Shown here: positions 6,506 through 13,500 of the stretch, one piece after another
Layout of the letters: each line of letters starts with the position of its first letter
How positions within the stretch are numbered: the first letter of the stretch is position 1
Assembly (NCBI GenBank): GCA_913774795.1
Contig: CAJYIL010000179.1
Location: forward strand, 1 to 16,365
Direction: 5' to 3'
From: Pseudobdellovibrionaceae bacterium
Lineage (GTDB): Bacteria > Bdellovibrionota > Bdellovibrionia > Bdellovibrionales > JAMPXM01
Length of the DNA: 16,365 bases
Notes under the pieces: model-generated
Database searches by the model: none
What the model saw: only the letters and a program-made list of their open reading frames with translations
What the model was told of the DNA's origin: nothing
Made by a program: the position numbers and the translations under genes

Positions 6506-6644
6506 GTTCCCGTATTCTGATCACTTTTCCACATCCCGGACTCATCGCGAATGCGTCTCAGACCGATCAGTTTTAACGATCTATTCGTGAGCTACGCCTA
6601 CGGCTTCGCCCGTTCGCACAAGTGCTCACTCAGGAGGTTGCCGA

Positions 6645-7016
6645 ATGGACACGACCGAATCGACGAAGCCCGCTCCCCGCATTCCTTTGAAACTCGAAGT
6701 GGAATACCGCAAAAGTTACGGAAGAAGCTCGGACACAGGTCAGTTGAAGAACATCAGTTTGACGGGCGCATTCCTTGAGCACGGCAACGAGGCTCTCAAA
6801 GAAAACGATAAAGTCGCGATCACGTTCAAGGTCGGTGGTCGCGTTCGCAAGATCAACGCCTCAATTATTTGGTCGACCTCGAAAGGGGCCGGCATCAAGT
6901 TTCTTCCGACCAATAATCGCGATGTTCAGATCGTCGATGACCTCATGTACTTCGTCGAATCGAAACGCGAAGGCCGTCGCGACGTTCTCGGCGACATTTT
7001 CAAACAAGCGGCATAA
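6645..7016 (+). CDS. PilZ domain protein (predicted c-di-GMP effector)
   Basis: PilZ domains bind cyclic di-GMP and switch motility, secretion or envelope functions. This 123-aa cytoplasmic protein is essentially one PilZ domain: an N-terminal PRIPLKLEVEY strand (11-21), the NISLTG motif at 36-41 (canonical D/NxSxxG), and INASIIWSTSKGAGIKFLP as the later strands. A charged helical tail follows (about 95-123). The usual RxxxR appears as R12-I-P-L-K16, so the second Arg is Lys, and c-di-GMP binding may be weaker or altered. AGGAGG 7 nt before the ATG is a strong SD. It is apparently monocistronic, preceded by a 415-bp intergenic region with a palindromic site and followed by a terminator shared with the convergent operon. 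Its partner cannot be inferred. Confidence 0.88.
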   Translation: MDTTESTKPAPRIPLKLEVEYRKSYGRSSDTGQLKNISLTGAFLEHGNEALKENDKVAITFKVGGRVRKINASIIWSTSKGAGIKFLPTNNRDVQIVDDLMYFVESKREGRRDVLGDIFKQAA

Positions 7017-7037
7017 TCGCCGTTACAGACGAAACGA

Positions 7038-7065
7038 AAAAAGCCTGGGTCACCCCAGGCTTTTT
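7038..7065. terminator. Bidirectional terminator between the PilZ gene and the gatCAB operon
   Basis: The 12-bp stem AAAAAGCCTGGG (7038-7049) / CCCAGGCTTTTT (7054-7065) has a 4-nt loop. It gives a T run on either strand. It lies 21 nt past the PilZ stop and 25 nt past the LysM-protein stop. Confidence 0.9.
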
Positions 7066-7090
7066 CTATTTCAGTGCGGAGTGCTCGTTC

Positions 7091-8713
7091 TCAAACTTGG
7101 GTTTGACCGAGATCCATGCGCTTTGCGCGATTCTTTTTGATCACGACGAACAAGATCACCGCTGCCAAGATCAAGATACCGCCGACACCGAGAGCGAGTG
7201 TCGTGTCTGGATCCATCGTGCTTTCTTCTTCAACCGGAGCCGCTGCCGTTGCCTTCTTCGCTGGCTTAGCCGCCGCTACATTCGGAGTGGCTGCGGGCGG
7301 TGGCGGAGCTTGTTGCGCCATCGGATCTGTCGGAGGAGCGGCGTTCATTCCGTTATTCTGCGCCATAGCATCGTTTGGCGGCGGTGGTGCGAGAGGGTCT
7401 GCGCCCGTTCCGTTATCCGCGACCGCTTGCCCGTTCGGCGGCATTTGTGTCGGAGGAGGATTGTTGAATGGATCGTTGGCCGGAGGAGCCGTCGTTCCCA
7501 TCGCATTTGCCGGTGGTTGCGCGGTCGATGGAACTTGAGGGGCGGCATCCGGGAGTGTCGTCGGCAGACCGCCCGCGTCTGTCGGTGGAGGCGATGTTTG
7601 CGCCATCGTCTGAACCGGAGCTGCTGTGCCGGTCTCAGGCCAGTAATTCAGAGTCAGACCCGCTGGAACTTTCCCTTTGGATTCAACGCTTGCGTTCGTG
7701 ACCCAAACTTCTTTCCACGCATCTTTAAAGCCAAGAAGATTCTTTGCGACCGTACGAAGATTGTCGCCGTCTTTTGTGACGTACGTTTGCGGAGTCATTC
7801 CCGCTTCTTCGTAGTAATTCATCATGCGCGAGTCAGAGGGATTCGCGACCGAGGAATAATAAACTTTGTCGCCCGGGCGTGCTCCGCGCTTCAAAACTGG
7901 GTTCCACTTCACGAGATCTTTCGAGCGCTTCGAATCATTATAAATCTTCGTTGCGATCGATTTGTTCGTATCTTTCGGACGAGCGATGTAAACCCGGTTC
8001 AGAGTTTCGCCGCCTGGTGCGGTGAATGGAGCATCTTTTACTTTCAAGAGCGGAGCATAGACAACCGGAGATGAAGACGCACGAGGTGTCGAAGGCGCTG
8101 GAGCGACGTCAGCTGTTGAGGCTGTCGCTGGCTCTGAAGGAACGTCAGCGGGGACATCGGCCGGAACGTCTGCCGGAATATCAGCCGGTGGGTTGTCTGC
8201 GAGAGCGGTCTCTTTTGGCGCATCGAAGACACCCGCATCGCTCGGCGCTGTCGGGTTATCGGTGATGTTCTCGGCGTTATTAGCCGTCGCTGCCGAGTTA
8301 TCGGCCGGAAGAGCGCCTGGATCATCAAGCGAGAGGTCGTCGCCAGAACCTGTGTTCGCCGCAACGTCTGCGGGAGGTGCCGACAAATCGCCTTCACCAG
8401 CTGGAGGCGTATCGGTTGCACCTGTGTCGGCAGGCACGTCGCCGCTCGCAACGGATTGATCGCCGCCTTCAATTGAGAGATCGGCTCCGCCATCTTCTGC
8501 GGGGAGTGCATCTGTCGACGCCGTGTCGGTTGTTCCAGTTGAAGTGTCGGTCGATGCCGTGTCGGCGAAATCGCCTTCGCCTTCTTCAGCGAATGTTTCG
8601 TCGTTTGATTCGGCGACTGATGAATCGTCTTTCGAGCCGCTCGAGCTACACGCAGTCATGTGCGTGCCCATCACGATCGTCAATAAGGCGATAACTAATG
8701 CTTTGCGAGTCAT
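7091..8713 (-). CDS. LysM-domain lipoprotein with C-terminal transmembrane helix
   Basis: I chose the ATG at 8713 (540 aa) because AAGGA lies 9 nt before it and it gives a clean lipoprotein signal, MTRKALVIALLTIVMGTH, ending in the lipobox MTAC with Cys22. The frame stays open 69 nt further upstream, but that would bury the signal. After Cys22 come an acidic Ser/Thr/Asp/Ala linker, PADV repeats (about 176-191), then two LysM-like modules at about 241-287 (YIARPKDTNKSIATKIY...GDKVYY) and 310-358 (YVTKDGDNLRTVAKNLLG...LNYW). LysM binds GlcNAc-containing glycans such as peptidoglycan. A Pro/Ala/Asn/Gln-rich linker leads to a TM helix at about 504-525 and a basic tail KKNRAKR. Ser at +2 predicts outer-membrane sorting, while the C-terminal helix predicts inner-membrane anchoring. 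It is last in the gatCAB operon, 115 nt after the DUF192 gene. Confidence 0.85.
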   Translation of the reverse strand: MTRKALVIALLTIVMGTHMTACSSSGSKDDSSVAESNDETFAEEGEGDFADTASTDTSTGTTDTASTDALPAEDGGADLSIEGGDQSVASGDVPADTGATDTPPAGEGDLSAPPADVAANTGSGDDLSLDDPGALPADNSAATANNAENITDNPTAPSDAGVFDAPKETALADNPPADIPADVPADVPADVPSEPATASTADVAPAPSTPRASSSPVVYAPLLKVKDAPFTAPGGETLNRVYIARPKDTNKSIATKIYNDSKRSKDLVKWNPVLKRGARPGDKVYYSSVANPSDSRMMNYYEEAGMTPQTYVTKDGDNLRTVAKNLLGFKDAWKEVWVTNASVESKGKVPAGLTLNYWPETGTAAPVQTMAQTSPPPTDAGGLPTTLPDAAPQVPSTAQPPANAMGTTAPPANDPFNNPPPTQMPPNGQAVADNGTGADPLAPPPPNDAMAQNNGMNAAPPTDPMAQQAPPPPAATPNVAAAKPAKKATAAAPVEEESTMDPDTTLALGVGGILILAAVILFVVIKKNRAKRMDLGQTQV

Positions 8714-8828
8714 AGCTGCTAATCCTTCAGCGGCTGATTCAATTTTGTATCTGCGTTTTATTAAAACACAGCTCATCTGCAAAAGAACAAGGTTTCAACG
8801 GGTTACGCGGCGAAGGGCCGGTCACAGT

Positions 8829-9308
8829 TTATTTACCAGGACCTTTGGCGGGGAGTGTGAGCATTGCTCCCGGTTTGATCCCGTGCTTCGCAAACCAGCC
8901 TTTGTTCATTTCAAGCGCATACTGGGCGTCGCCACCGCTCGGGTACGTCTTCGGATATTGTTCGCCCATCACCGCCGGAGTCATTTCGAGTGTCGTGATG
9001 AGTTTTCGATTCGCATCGAAGTAGCCGATGCTCAGAGGGATCAGCGTGTTTTTCATCCAGAACGCCATCGGTTGCGCGTAGTCGAAAACGAAGAGCATCC
9101 CTTCATCCGCCGGCATCGATTTGCGGTACATGAGCCCGCGCTCGCGCGCTTCGCCGGTATCGGCGATTTCGACTTTCACGGACTTCGTTCCGACTTTGAT
9201 CGTTTGCGTTTTGAGTTTTTCGATACGGGTGTCGGTGATCGCGGGAAGTGCGTGCGCGAACGACACCATCGCAAGCGACATGATGACGAGCGATACGAGG
9301 AGCTTCAT
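8829..9308 (-). CDS. Exported DUF192 family protein
   Basis: This 159-aa protein has a Sec signal peptide (MKLLVSLVIMSLAMVSFAHA, cleavage about 20) and one DUF192 domain. Hallmarks are ERGLMYRKSMPADEGMLFVF (56-75), FWMKNTLIPLSIGYFD (83-98) and ALEMNKGWF (131-139). The family is widespread, small, often periplasmic, and of unknown biochemical role. AAGGA lies 8 nt before the ATG. It follows ppx by 38 nt and precedes the LysM lipoprotein gene by 115 nt, so it is probably in the gatCAB-ppx transcript, though the following gap could hold another promoter. Nothing is unusual in length or motifs. Confidence 0.9.
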   Translation of the reverse strand: MKLLVSLVIMSLAMVSFAHALPAITDTRIEKLKTQTIKVGTKSVKVEIADTGEARERGLMYRKSMPADEGMLFVFDYAQPMAFWMKNTLIPLSIGYFDANRKLITTLEMTPAVMGEQYPKTYPSGGDAQYALEMNKGWFAKHGIKPGAMLTLPAKGPGK

Positions 9309-9346
9309 CCTTGATTTCCTTTTCTTTCAGAAAAGCTTAGCGCGCT

Positions 9347-10255
9347 TTACGAGTGTGTCGCGATCATTTTTGCGACTCCGTACCTAAGACCTTTGACCGA
9401 AACTTCGAGTTGCGTCGCGCCTAAAGCCTGCGACGCCATTAGCAAAATCTCCGCGCCCGCTACGATGACATCGGCGCGCTTGGCGTCCATGCCCGTAATG
9501 GCGCGACGTTCTTGCACGCCCATATCAGCGAGACGCTCAAACCAGTACTTCAGGCGCTCGTTCGTGAGCGGGTGACCTTGAACCCGTTTCGAATCGAAGG
9601 CGAAGCCTTGGTCCATCGCCGCAAGTGTCGTTGGCGTGCCGGCCACCGCGACAACTTTTGTTCCCGGAGGAACAAGCAGTTTGAGCTTTCTGAGTTCATC
9701 GGCAATGTGCGCTCTTACTTTTGCGAGTTCTTCGGGCGGAACAGGGTGCTGAGTGATGTATTTCTCGGTCAGACGAACTGAGCCGATATCGAGAGATTGG
9801 CGAACTTGAATACCGGTTGCATCTCCCAAGATAAACTCGGTTGAGCCACCTCCGACGTCGATGATCGCGATCGGGCCGGCCATATGATCGTCGATGGTGC
9901 CCCGAAAGGTAAGTTCGGCTTCCTCTTCTCCTGAGATGATCTCGACCGGGATCTTATATTTCTCCGCGAGATCGATGAGCTCTTGCTTGTTCGTGACATC
10001 TCTTGAAGCGCTCGTCGCGCACGCGAGCGTTCGGTCGACGTTTGAGGAGTTGATCGTGCGCGCGAACTCGCGAAACGTGTGCTCGGCACGCTGGAGAGCT
10101 TCGGGGTGAAACTTCTTTGTCTTCGCGACACCTTGCCCGAGCCTGACGACGTGAGCCTCATCGTGAATGACTTTTTCGACGACTCCATCTTTGTTGACGT
10201 CGGCGATCAAGAGAAGACAAGTGTTTGTTCCGAAATCAAGAGCGGCGACACGCAC
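9347..10255 (-). CDS. ppx: Exopolyphosphatase / pppGpp phosphohydrolase, short Ppx/GppA type
   Basis: Ppx/GppA enzymes of the ASKHA fold remove terminal phosphate from polyphosphate or from pppGpp. The 302-aa protein covers the two-lobe ASKHA core and lacks the C-terminal HD-like domain of long forms. Visible motifs are ALDFGTNTCLLLIAD (5-19, phosphate-1 loop), ISGEEEAELTFRG (107-119) with the conserved catalytic Glu region, DVGGGSTEF (133-141, phosphate-2 loop), and AVAGTPTTLAA near the adenosine-site segment. The start is GTG at 10255, 5 nt after the gatB stop, with AAGG 9 nt upstream inside the end of gatB, so translation is likely coupled. Choice between polyphosphate and pppGpp as substrate cannot be made from sequence. 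Confidence 0.9.
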   Translation of the reverse strand: MRVAALDFGTNTCLLLIADVNKDGVVEKVIHDEAHVVRLGQGVAKTKKFHPEALQRAEHTFREFARTINSSNVDRTLACATSASRDVTNKQELIDLAEKYKIPVEIISGEEEAELTFRGTIDDHMAGPIAIIDVGGGSTEFILGDATGIQVRQSLDIGSVRLTEKYITQHPVPPEELAKVRAHIADELRKLKLLVPPGTKVVAVAGTPTTLAAMDQGFAFDSKRVQGHPLTNERLKYWFERLADMGVQERRAITGMDAKRADVIVAGAEILLMASQALGATQLEVSVKGLRYGVAKMIATHS

Positions 10256-10260
10256 GGTTT

Positions 10261-11685
10261 TTAGCCTTTCAACTTCTTGCGAAGAATTTCGTTCATCACG
10301 TCTGGGCTCGCTTGGCCTTTTGAGGCTTTCATTGCCTGACCGACGAAGAAACCGAACACTTTCTCTTTACCCGAACGATACTCCGCAGCCTGCGCGGGGT
10401 TCGCGGCAATGACATCGTCGACGATTTTTTCGATGGCGCCCGTGTCGGTGATTTGCGTAAGTCCCTTTTCTTTGACGATCACGTCGGGGTTTTTTCCTGA
10501 TGACCACATCTCCGCGAAAACGGTCTTCGCGATTTTGCCGGAGATGGTTCCGGCATCGATGAGCGCAATCAGTTGAGCGAGTTGCTCGGCTTGAATGGGT
10601 GAGTCCGAGATTTCTCGCTTACTTTCGTTTAGCTCTCGCATGAGCTCCGAGATGATCCAGTTCGCTGCGGCCTTCGGGTTTTTGCCAGCGGCTCTCTCGA
10701 AGTAATCCGCGATCTCCAGCTCTTGCGTGAGAGTTTGGGCATCGAACTCGGAGAGACCTTGCTCGACGAAACGTTTCGCTCTCGACGCCGGGAGCTCTGG
10801 CATCGCCGCTTTCACTGCATCGATTTGAGCTTGCTCAATCTCAAGAACGAGCTGATCGGGATCAGGGAAGTAGCGATAGTCGTGAGCTTCTTCTTTCGTT
10901 CGCATCGAGAACGTGCGGTTTTTATCCGGGTCATAGAGGCGCGTTTCTTGAACGATGGGCTCGCCCGTTTCTTTGCAGTCGATCTGTCTTTGGATTTCGA
11001 ACTCGATCGCTTTCTCGATGAAACGAAACGAGTTGATGTTCTTGATTTCGACTTTTGTTCCGAGCTTCGAATCGCCCCTTTTGCGGATGCTCACGTTGCA
11101 GTCGCAGCGAAGTGAGCCTTCTTCGAGGTTGCCGTCGCAAACGCCGATATAGCGAACGACTTTTCTCATGGTGCGCGCATACTCGGCTGCTTCCTGCGCT
11201 GATCGCATCTCCGGCGCCGAAACAATTTCCATGAGCGGGACGCCTGCGCGGTTGAGGTTGATCAGAGAGTAGTCACCGTGGTGGGTCGACTTGCCCGCAT
11301 CTTCTTCCATGTGAGCGCGCTCGATCGTCACGCGCTTCGGAGCGCCTTCGAGGGTGAACTCAAGATATCCATTCTCGCAGAGAGGTTTATCAAATTGCGA
11401 TATTTGGTACCCTCGAGGCAGATCGGGATAGAAATACTGCTTGCGTGCGAAAACGGAGTCTTTGCGAATCGAGCAATTAAGCGCAAGGCCCGTTTTTATT
11501 CCGAACTCGACAGCCTTTTCGTTCACGACCGGGAGAGCGCCTGGTTGACCCGTGCAATTCGGGCACGTGTGTTCGTTATCGCCGCCACCGAAGTGAGCGC
11601 TGCTTGAACAAAAAAGTTTTGAATTGGTTTGAAGCTGAACGTGGATCTCGAGGCCGATCACCGCTTCGTAGTCGTTAAATGCCAT
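10261..11685 (-). CDS. gatB: Asp/Glu-tRNA amidotransferase subunit B
   Basis: GatB binds the misacylated tRNA and phosphorylates Glu-tRNA(Gln) or Asp-tRNA(Asn) before amidation with ammonia from GatA. The 474-aa length is typical. Motifs are VIGLEIHVQL (9-18), CPNCTGQPGALPVVN (41-55), RAGVPLMEIVSAPE (146-159), GSLRCDCNVSIR and KVEIKNINSFRFIEKAIEFE. The C-terminal GatB/YqeY tRNA-binding domain ends in SPDVMNEILRKKLKG. Many GatB proteins have four zinc-ligand Cys (CxC...CxxC). Here the first pair is C26-S-S, so one ligand is Ser. The start ATG at 11685 has GAAGG 6 nt upstream and lies 11 nt inside the gatA 3' end. ppx follows after 5 nt. Confidence 0.97.
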   Translation of the reverse strand: MAFNDYEAVIGLEIHVQLQTNSKLFCSSSAHFGGGDNEHTCPNCTGQPGALPVVNEKAVEFGIKTGLALNCSIRKDSVFARKQYFYPDLPRGYQISQFDKPLCENGYLEFTLEGAPKRVTIERAHMEEDAGKSTHHGDYSLINLNRAGVPLMEIVSAPEMRSAQEAAEYARTMRKVVRYIGVCDGNLEEGSLRCDCNVSIRKRGDSKLGTKVEIKNINSFRFIEKAIEFEIQRQIDCKETGEPIVQETRLYDPDKNRTFSMRTKEEAHDYRYFPDPDQLVLEIEQAQIDAVKAAMPELPASRAKRFVEQGLSEFDAQTLTQELEIADYFERAAGKNPKAAANWIISELMRELNESKREISDSPIQAEQLAQLIALIDAGTISGKIAKTVFAEMWSSGKNPDVIVKEKGLTQITDTGAIEKIVDDVIAANPAQAAEYRSGKEKVFGFFVGQAMKASKGQASPDVMNEILRKKLKG

Positions 11686-13123
11686 GAGGAGCCTTCTCGC
11701 CTGCGCGGAAATCTTCTTCCAGAGCCGCGGACACGTCGAAGATACTTTGCTCGTTGAAATGCGTCGCCATCAATTGCACGCCGATCGGCAGTCCCGTCGA
11801 AGAAAACCTAACTGGCACAGACATGCCGGGAAGACCTGCGAGGTTCGTCGATGTGGTGAAGATGTCGTTTAAGTACATTTCGAGCGGATTCGAAATTCTC
11901 GAGCCGATTTTGAAAGCTGGAGTCGTCGCGACGGGAGACAAAATGACGTCGCACGTCTCAAAAGCTTCTAAGAACTCATCTCGGAGGAGGCGTCTCACTT
12001 GGCCCGCCTTACTGTAGTAGGCGTCGTAGTAACCACTCGAGAGCGCATAGGTGCCGAGCATGATACGGCGTTTGACTTCGGAGCCAAATGCTTCACCTCG
12101 ATTGCTTGCGTAAAAGTCGTCGAGCGAGTCGGGAGCCTTCTCGGAGCGGTAACCGAATCTCACGCCGTCATAACGGGCGAGGTTGGATGAGGCTTCGCTC
12201 GTCGCGATGAGGTAATAAATCGAAACGGCGTGCTTTACGAGTGGGAGATTGATTTCGACCGTCATCGCCCCGCGCGCTTTTAGCGCAGTGATCGCCTCTA
12301 GAGTTGCTTTGGTGACGTCGGCGTCGATCGACTCAGAGAAATACTCTCTAGGAAGGCCGATGCGAACACCCTTGAGATCTTGGCGAATTTTTGTAGACCA
12401 CTGAGGAACAGCCTCGTTCGAAGTCGTTGAATCGTTTTTGCATTTGCCCGACATCGCTTCGAGCATGATCGCGCAATCTTTCGTCGTGCGTGCCATAGGG
12501 CCTGCTTGGTCAAGCGAGCTCGCAAACGAGATGATGCCGTAACGAGAAACGCGCCCGTAAGTCGGCTTAATTCCGAAGACTCCGCAAAAGCTTGCCGGTT
12601 GACGAATCGAACCACCGGTGTCGGTGCCGATCGCGCCCGGAGCAAGACGTGCCGCAAGAGCTGCGGCCGAACCTCCGCTTGAGCCACCAGGTACGAAATC
12701 GTGATTCCAAGGATTCTTCACGGGGCCGAAGAACGAATTTTCGTTCGATGAGCCCATCGCGAATTCGTCGAGTGATGTTTTCCCGAGAACAATGGCGCCC
12801 GCTTTTTTCAAGCGCGTGACGACGCTCGCATCATAGGGAGGAATGTAATTCGCCAACATTTTCGAGCAGGCCGTCGTTTTTAAGCCGTCAGTGCAAAGAA
12901 GATCTTTCACCGCGATCGGAACACCTGCGAGAGATCCCGAAAAATCGCCCGCCTGATCGAACGCTTTTGCCTCTTCGAGCGCTCGGTCGTTGATGGTCAC
13001 AAACGAATTGATCGCCTTGTCGTGCTTCGAGATGCGATCGAGGAAATGTTGGGCGACTTCGACGGCTGTGAACTTCTTTGCGCGAACGCCGTCTCGAATT
13101 TCGAGGAGAGAGAGTTGTTCCAT
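11675..13123 (-). CDS. gatA: Asp/Glu-tRNA amidotransferase subunit A
   Basis: GatA is the amidase-signature glutaminase that frees ammonia from Gln and channels it to GatB. With the ATG at 13123 the protein is 482 aa, the usual size. The Ser-cisSer-Lys triad is visible as Lys73 (PIAVKDLLC), Ser148 (PGGSSGGSAAA) and Ser172 (GTDTGGSIRQPASFCG); the spacings 75 and 24 match the family. A GTG one codon earlier (13126) is an alternative start, but ATG at 13123 gives the normal N-terminus and overlaps the gatC TGA as TGATG, the usual coupling arrangement. The 3' end overlaps gatB by 11 nt. Confidence 0.97.
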   Translation of the reverse strand: MEQLSLLEIRDGVRAKKFTAVEVAQHFLDRISKHDKAINSFVTINDRALEEAKAFDQAGDFSGSLAGVPIAVKDLLCTDGLKTTACSKMLANYIPPYDASVVTRLKKAGAIVLGKTSLDEFAMGSSNENSFFGPVKNPWNHDFVPGGSSGGSAAALAARLAPGAIGTDTGGSIRQPASFCGVFGIKPTYGRVSRYGIISFASSLDQAGPMARTTKDCAIMLEAMSGKCKNDSTTSNEAVPQWSTKIRQDLKGVRIGLPREYFSESIDADVTKATLEAITALKARGAMTVEINLPLVKHAVSIYYLIATSEASSNLARYDGVRFGYRSEKAPDSLDDFYASNRGEAFGSEVKRRIMLGTYALSSGYYDAYYSKAGQVRRLLRDEFLEAFETCDVILSPVATTPAFKIGSRISNPLEMYLNDIFTTSTNLAGLPGMSVPVRFSSTGLPIGVQLMATHFNEQSIFDVSAALEEDFRAGEKAPHGI

Positions 13124-13416
13124 CACACCACCGGCGGAACTTTAAAGAGTCGTCCCGCTTTCTCCGGCGCGTTGGCCAAAATTTTTTCACTATCGAAATC
13201 TTCGACGACGTCGGGTCTCAAGACTTGAGTGATCTCGGTCGGTGTGACAAGCGGGCGCACCTCGTCCGTATTCACTTGCGCGATTTGCTCAAAATTCTCG
13301 AGAACCGCCGAGAGCTGATTCTGAATCGAGGTCATTTCGGAGTCGGTGAGTTTGAGGCGTGCCAGTTTCGACACTTTTTGAACCGCTTGAAGAGTGAGCT
13401 TTTCGGTCTTCGACAT
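13123..13416 (-). CDS. gatC: Asp/Glu-tRNA amidotransferase subunit C
   Basis: GatC is the small subunit that wraps around GatA and GatB and stabilises the complex. The 97-aa product shows the family pattern VQKVSKLARLKLTDSEM near the N-terminus (13-28), a helix QLSAVLENFEQIAQVNTDEVRPLV, and a C-terminal LRPD...ILANAPEKAGRLFKVPPVV, where the VP segment is typical. It is first in the operon. No SD is evident before the ATG; a -10-like TAGTTT ends 8 nt upstream, so the transcript may be leaderless. It diverges from ligA with 84 bp between start codons. Confidence 0.95.
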   Translation of the reverse strand: MSKTEKLTLQAVQKVSKLARLKLTDSEMTSIQNQLSAVLENFEQIAQVNTDEVRPLVTPTEITQVLRPDVVEDFDSEKILANAPEKAGRLFKVPPVV

Positions 13417-13424
13417 AGACGTTC

Positions 13425-13453
13425 AAACTACCGAATGCGGTGGCGCAGTTCAA
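13425..13453 (-). promoter_or_regulatory. Candidate gatC operon promoter
   Basis: On the minus strand TTGAAC (13453-13448, 4 of 6) is followed by a 17-nt spacer and TAGTTT (13430-13425), the same -10 hexamer proposed for rpmE. The gatC ATG is 8 nt beyond the -10, which would place the transcription start within a few nt of the start codon. Confidence 0.35.
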
Positions 13454-13465
13454 ATGATGTTGCTC

Positions 13466-13493
13466 GTGACAAACCGCGCCCATTGCCCATAGC
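13466..13493 (+). promoter_or_regulatory. Candidate ligA promoter
   Basis: GTGACA (13466-13471, 5 of 6 to the -35) is followed by a 16-nt spacer and CATAGC (13488-13493). The ligA ATG begins 8 nt after the -10. The GAGG before ligA is only one base from the ATG and cannot work as a normal SD, so a leaderless start is plausible. Confidence 0.35.
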
Positions 13494-13500
13494 TTGAGGC

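Noticed and set aside
6290..6520. Possible small genes on either strand in the rho-PilZ gap
   Set aside because: The frames cross both palindromes and the candidate rho promoter, lack SDs, and have no recognisable features.
7097..8074. 325-codon Arg-rich plus-strand open frame antisense to the LysM lipoprotein
   Set aside because: It mirrors the Pro/Ala-rich linker codons of the minus-strand gene, which has a signal peptide, LysM modules and a TM helix. It shows no protein-like features of its own.
8714..8782. Longer start for the LysM lipoprotein (ATG at 8782)
   Set aside because: The extension has a basic N-terminus that would sit ahead of the lipoprotein signal. The internal ATG at 8713 has a good SD and places the lipobox correctly.
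8523..9314. 263-codon plus-strand open frame antisense to DUF192 and the LysM N-terminus
   Set aside because: It crosses two convincing minus-strand genes with SDs and family motifs. No start signal or recognisable motif was found.
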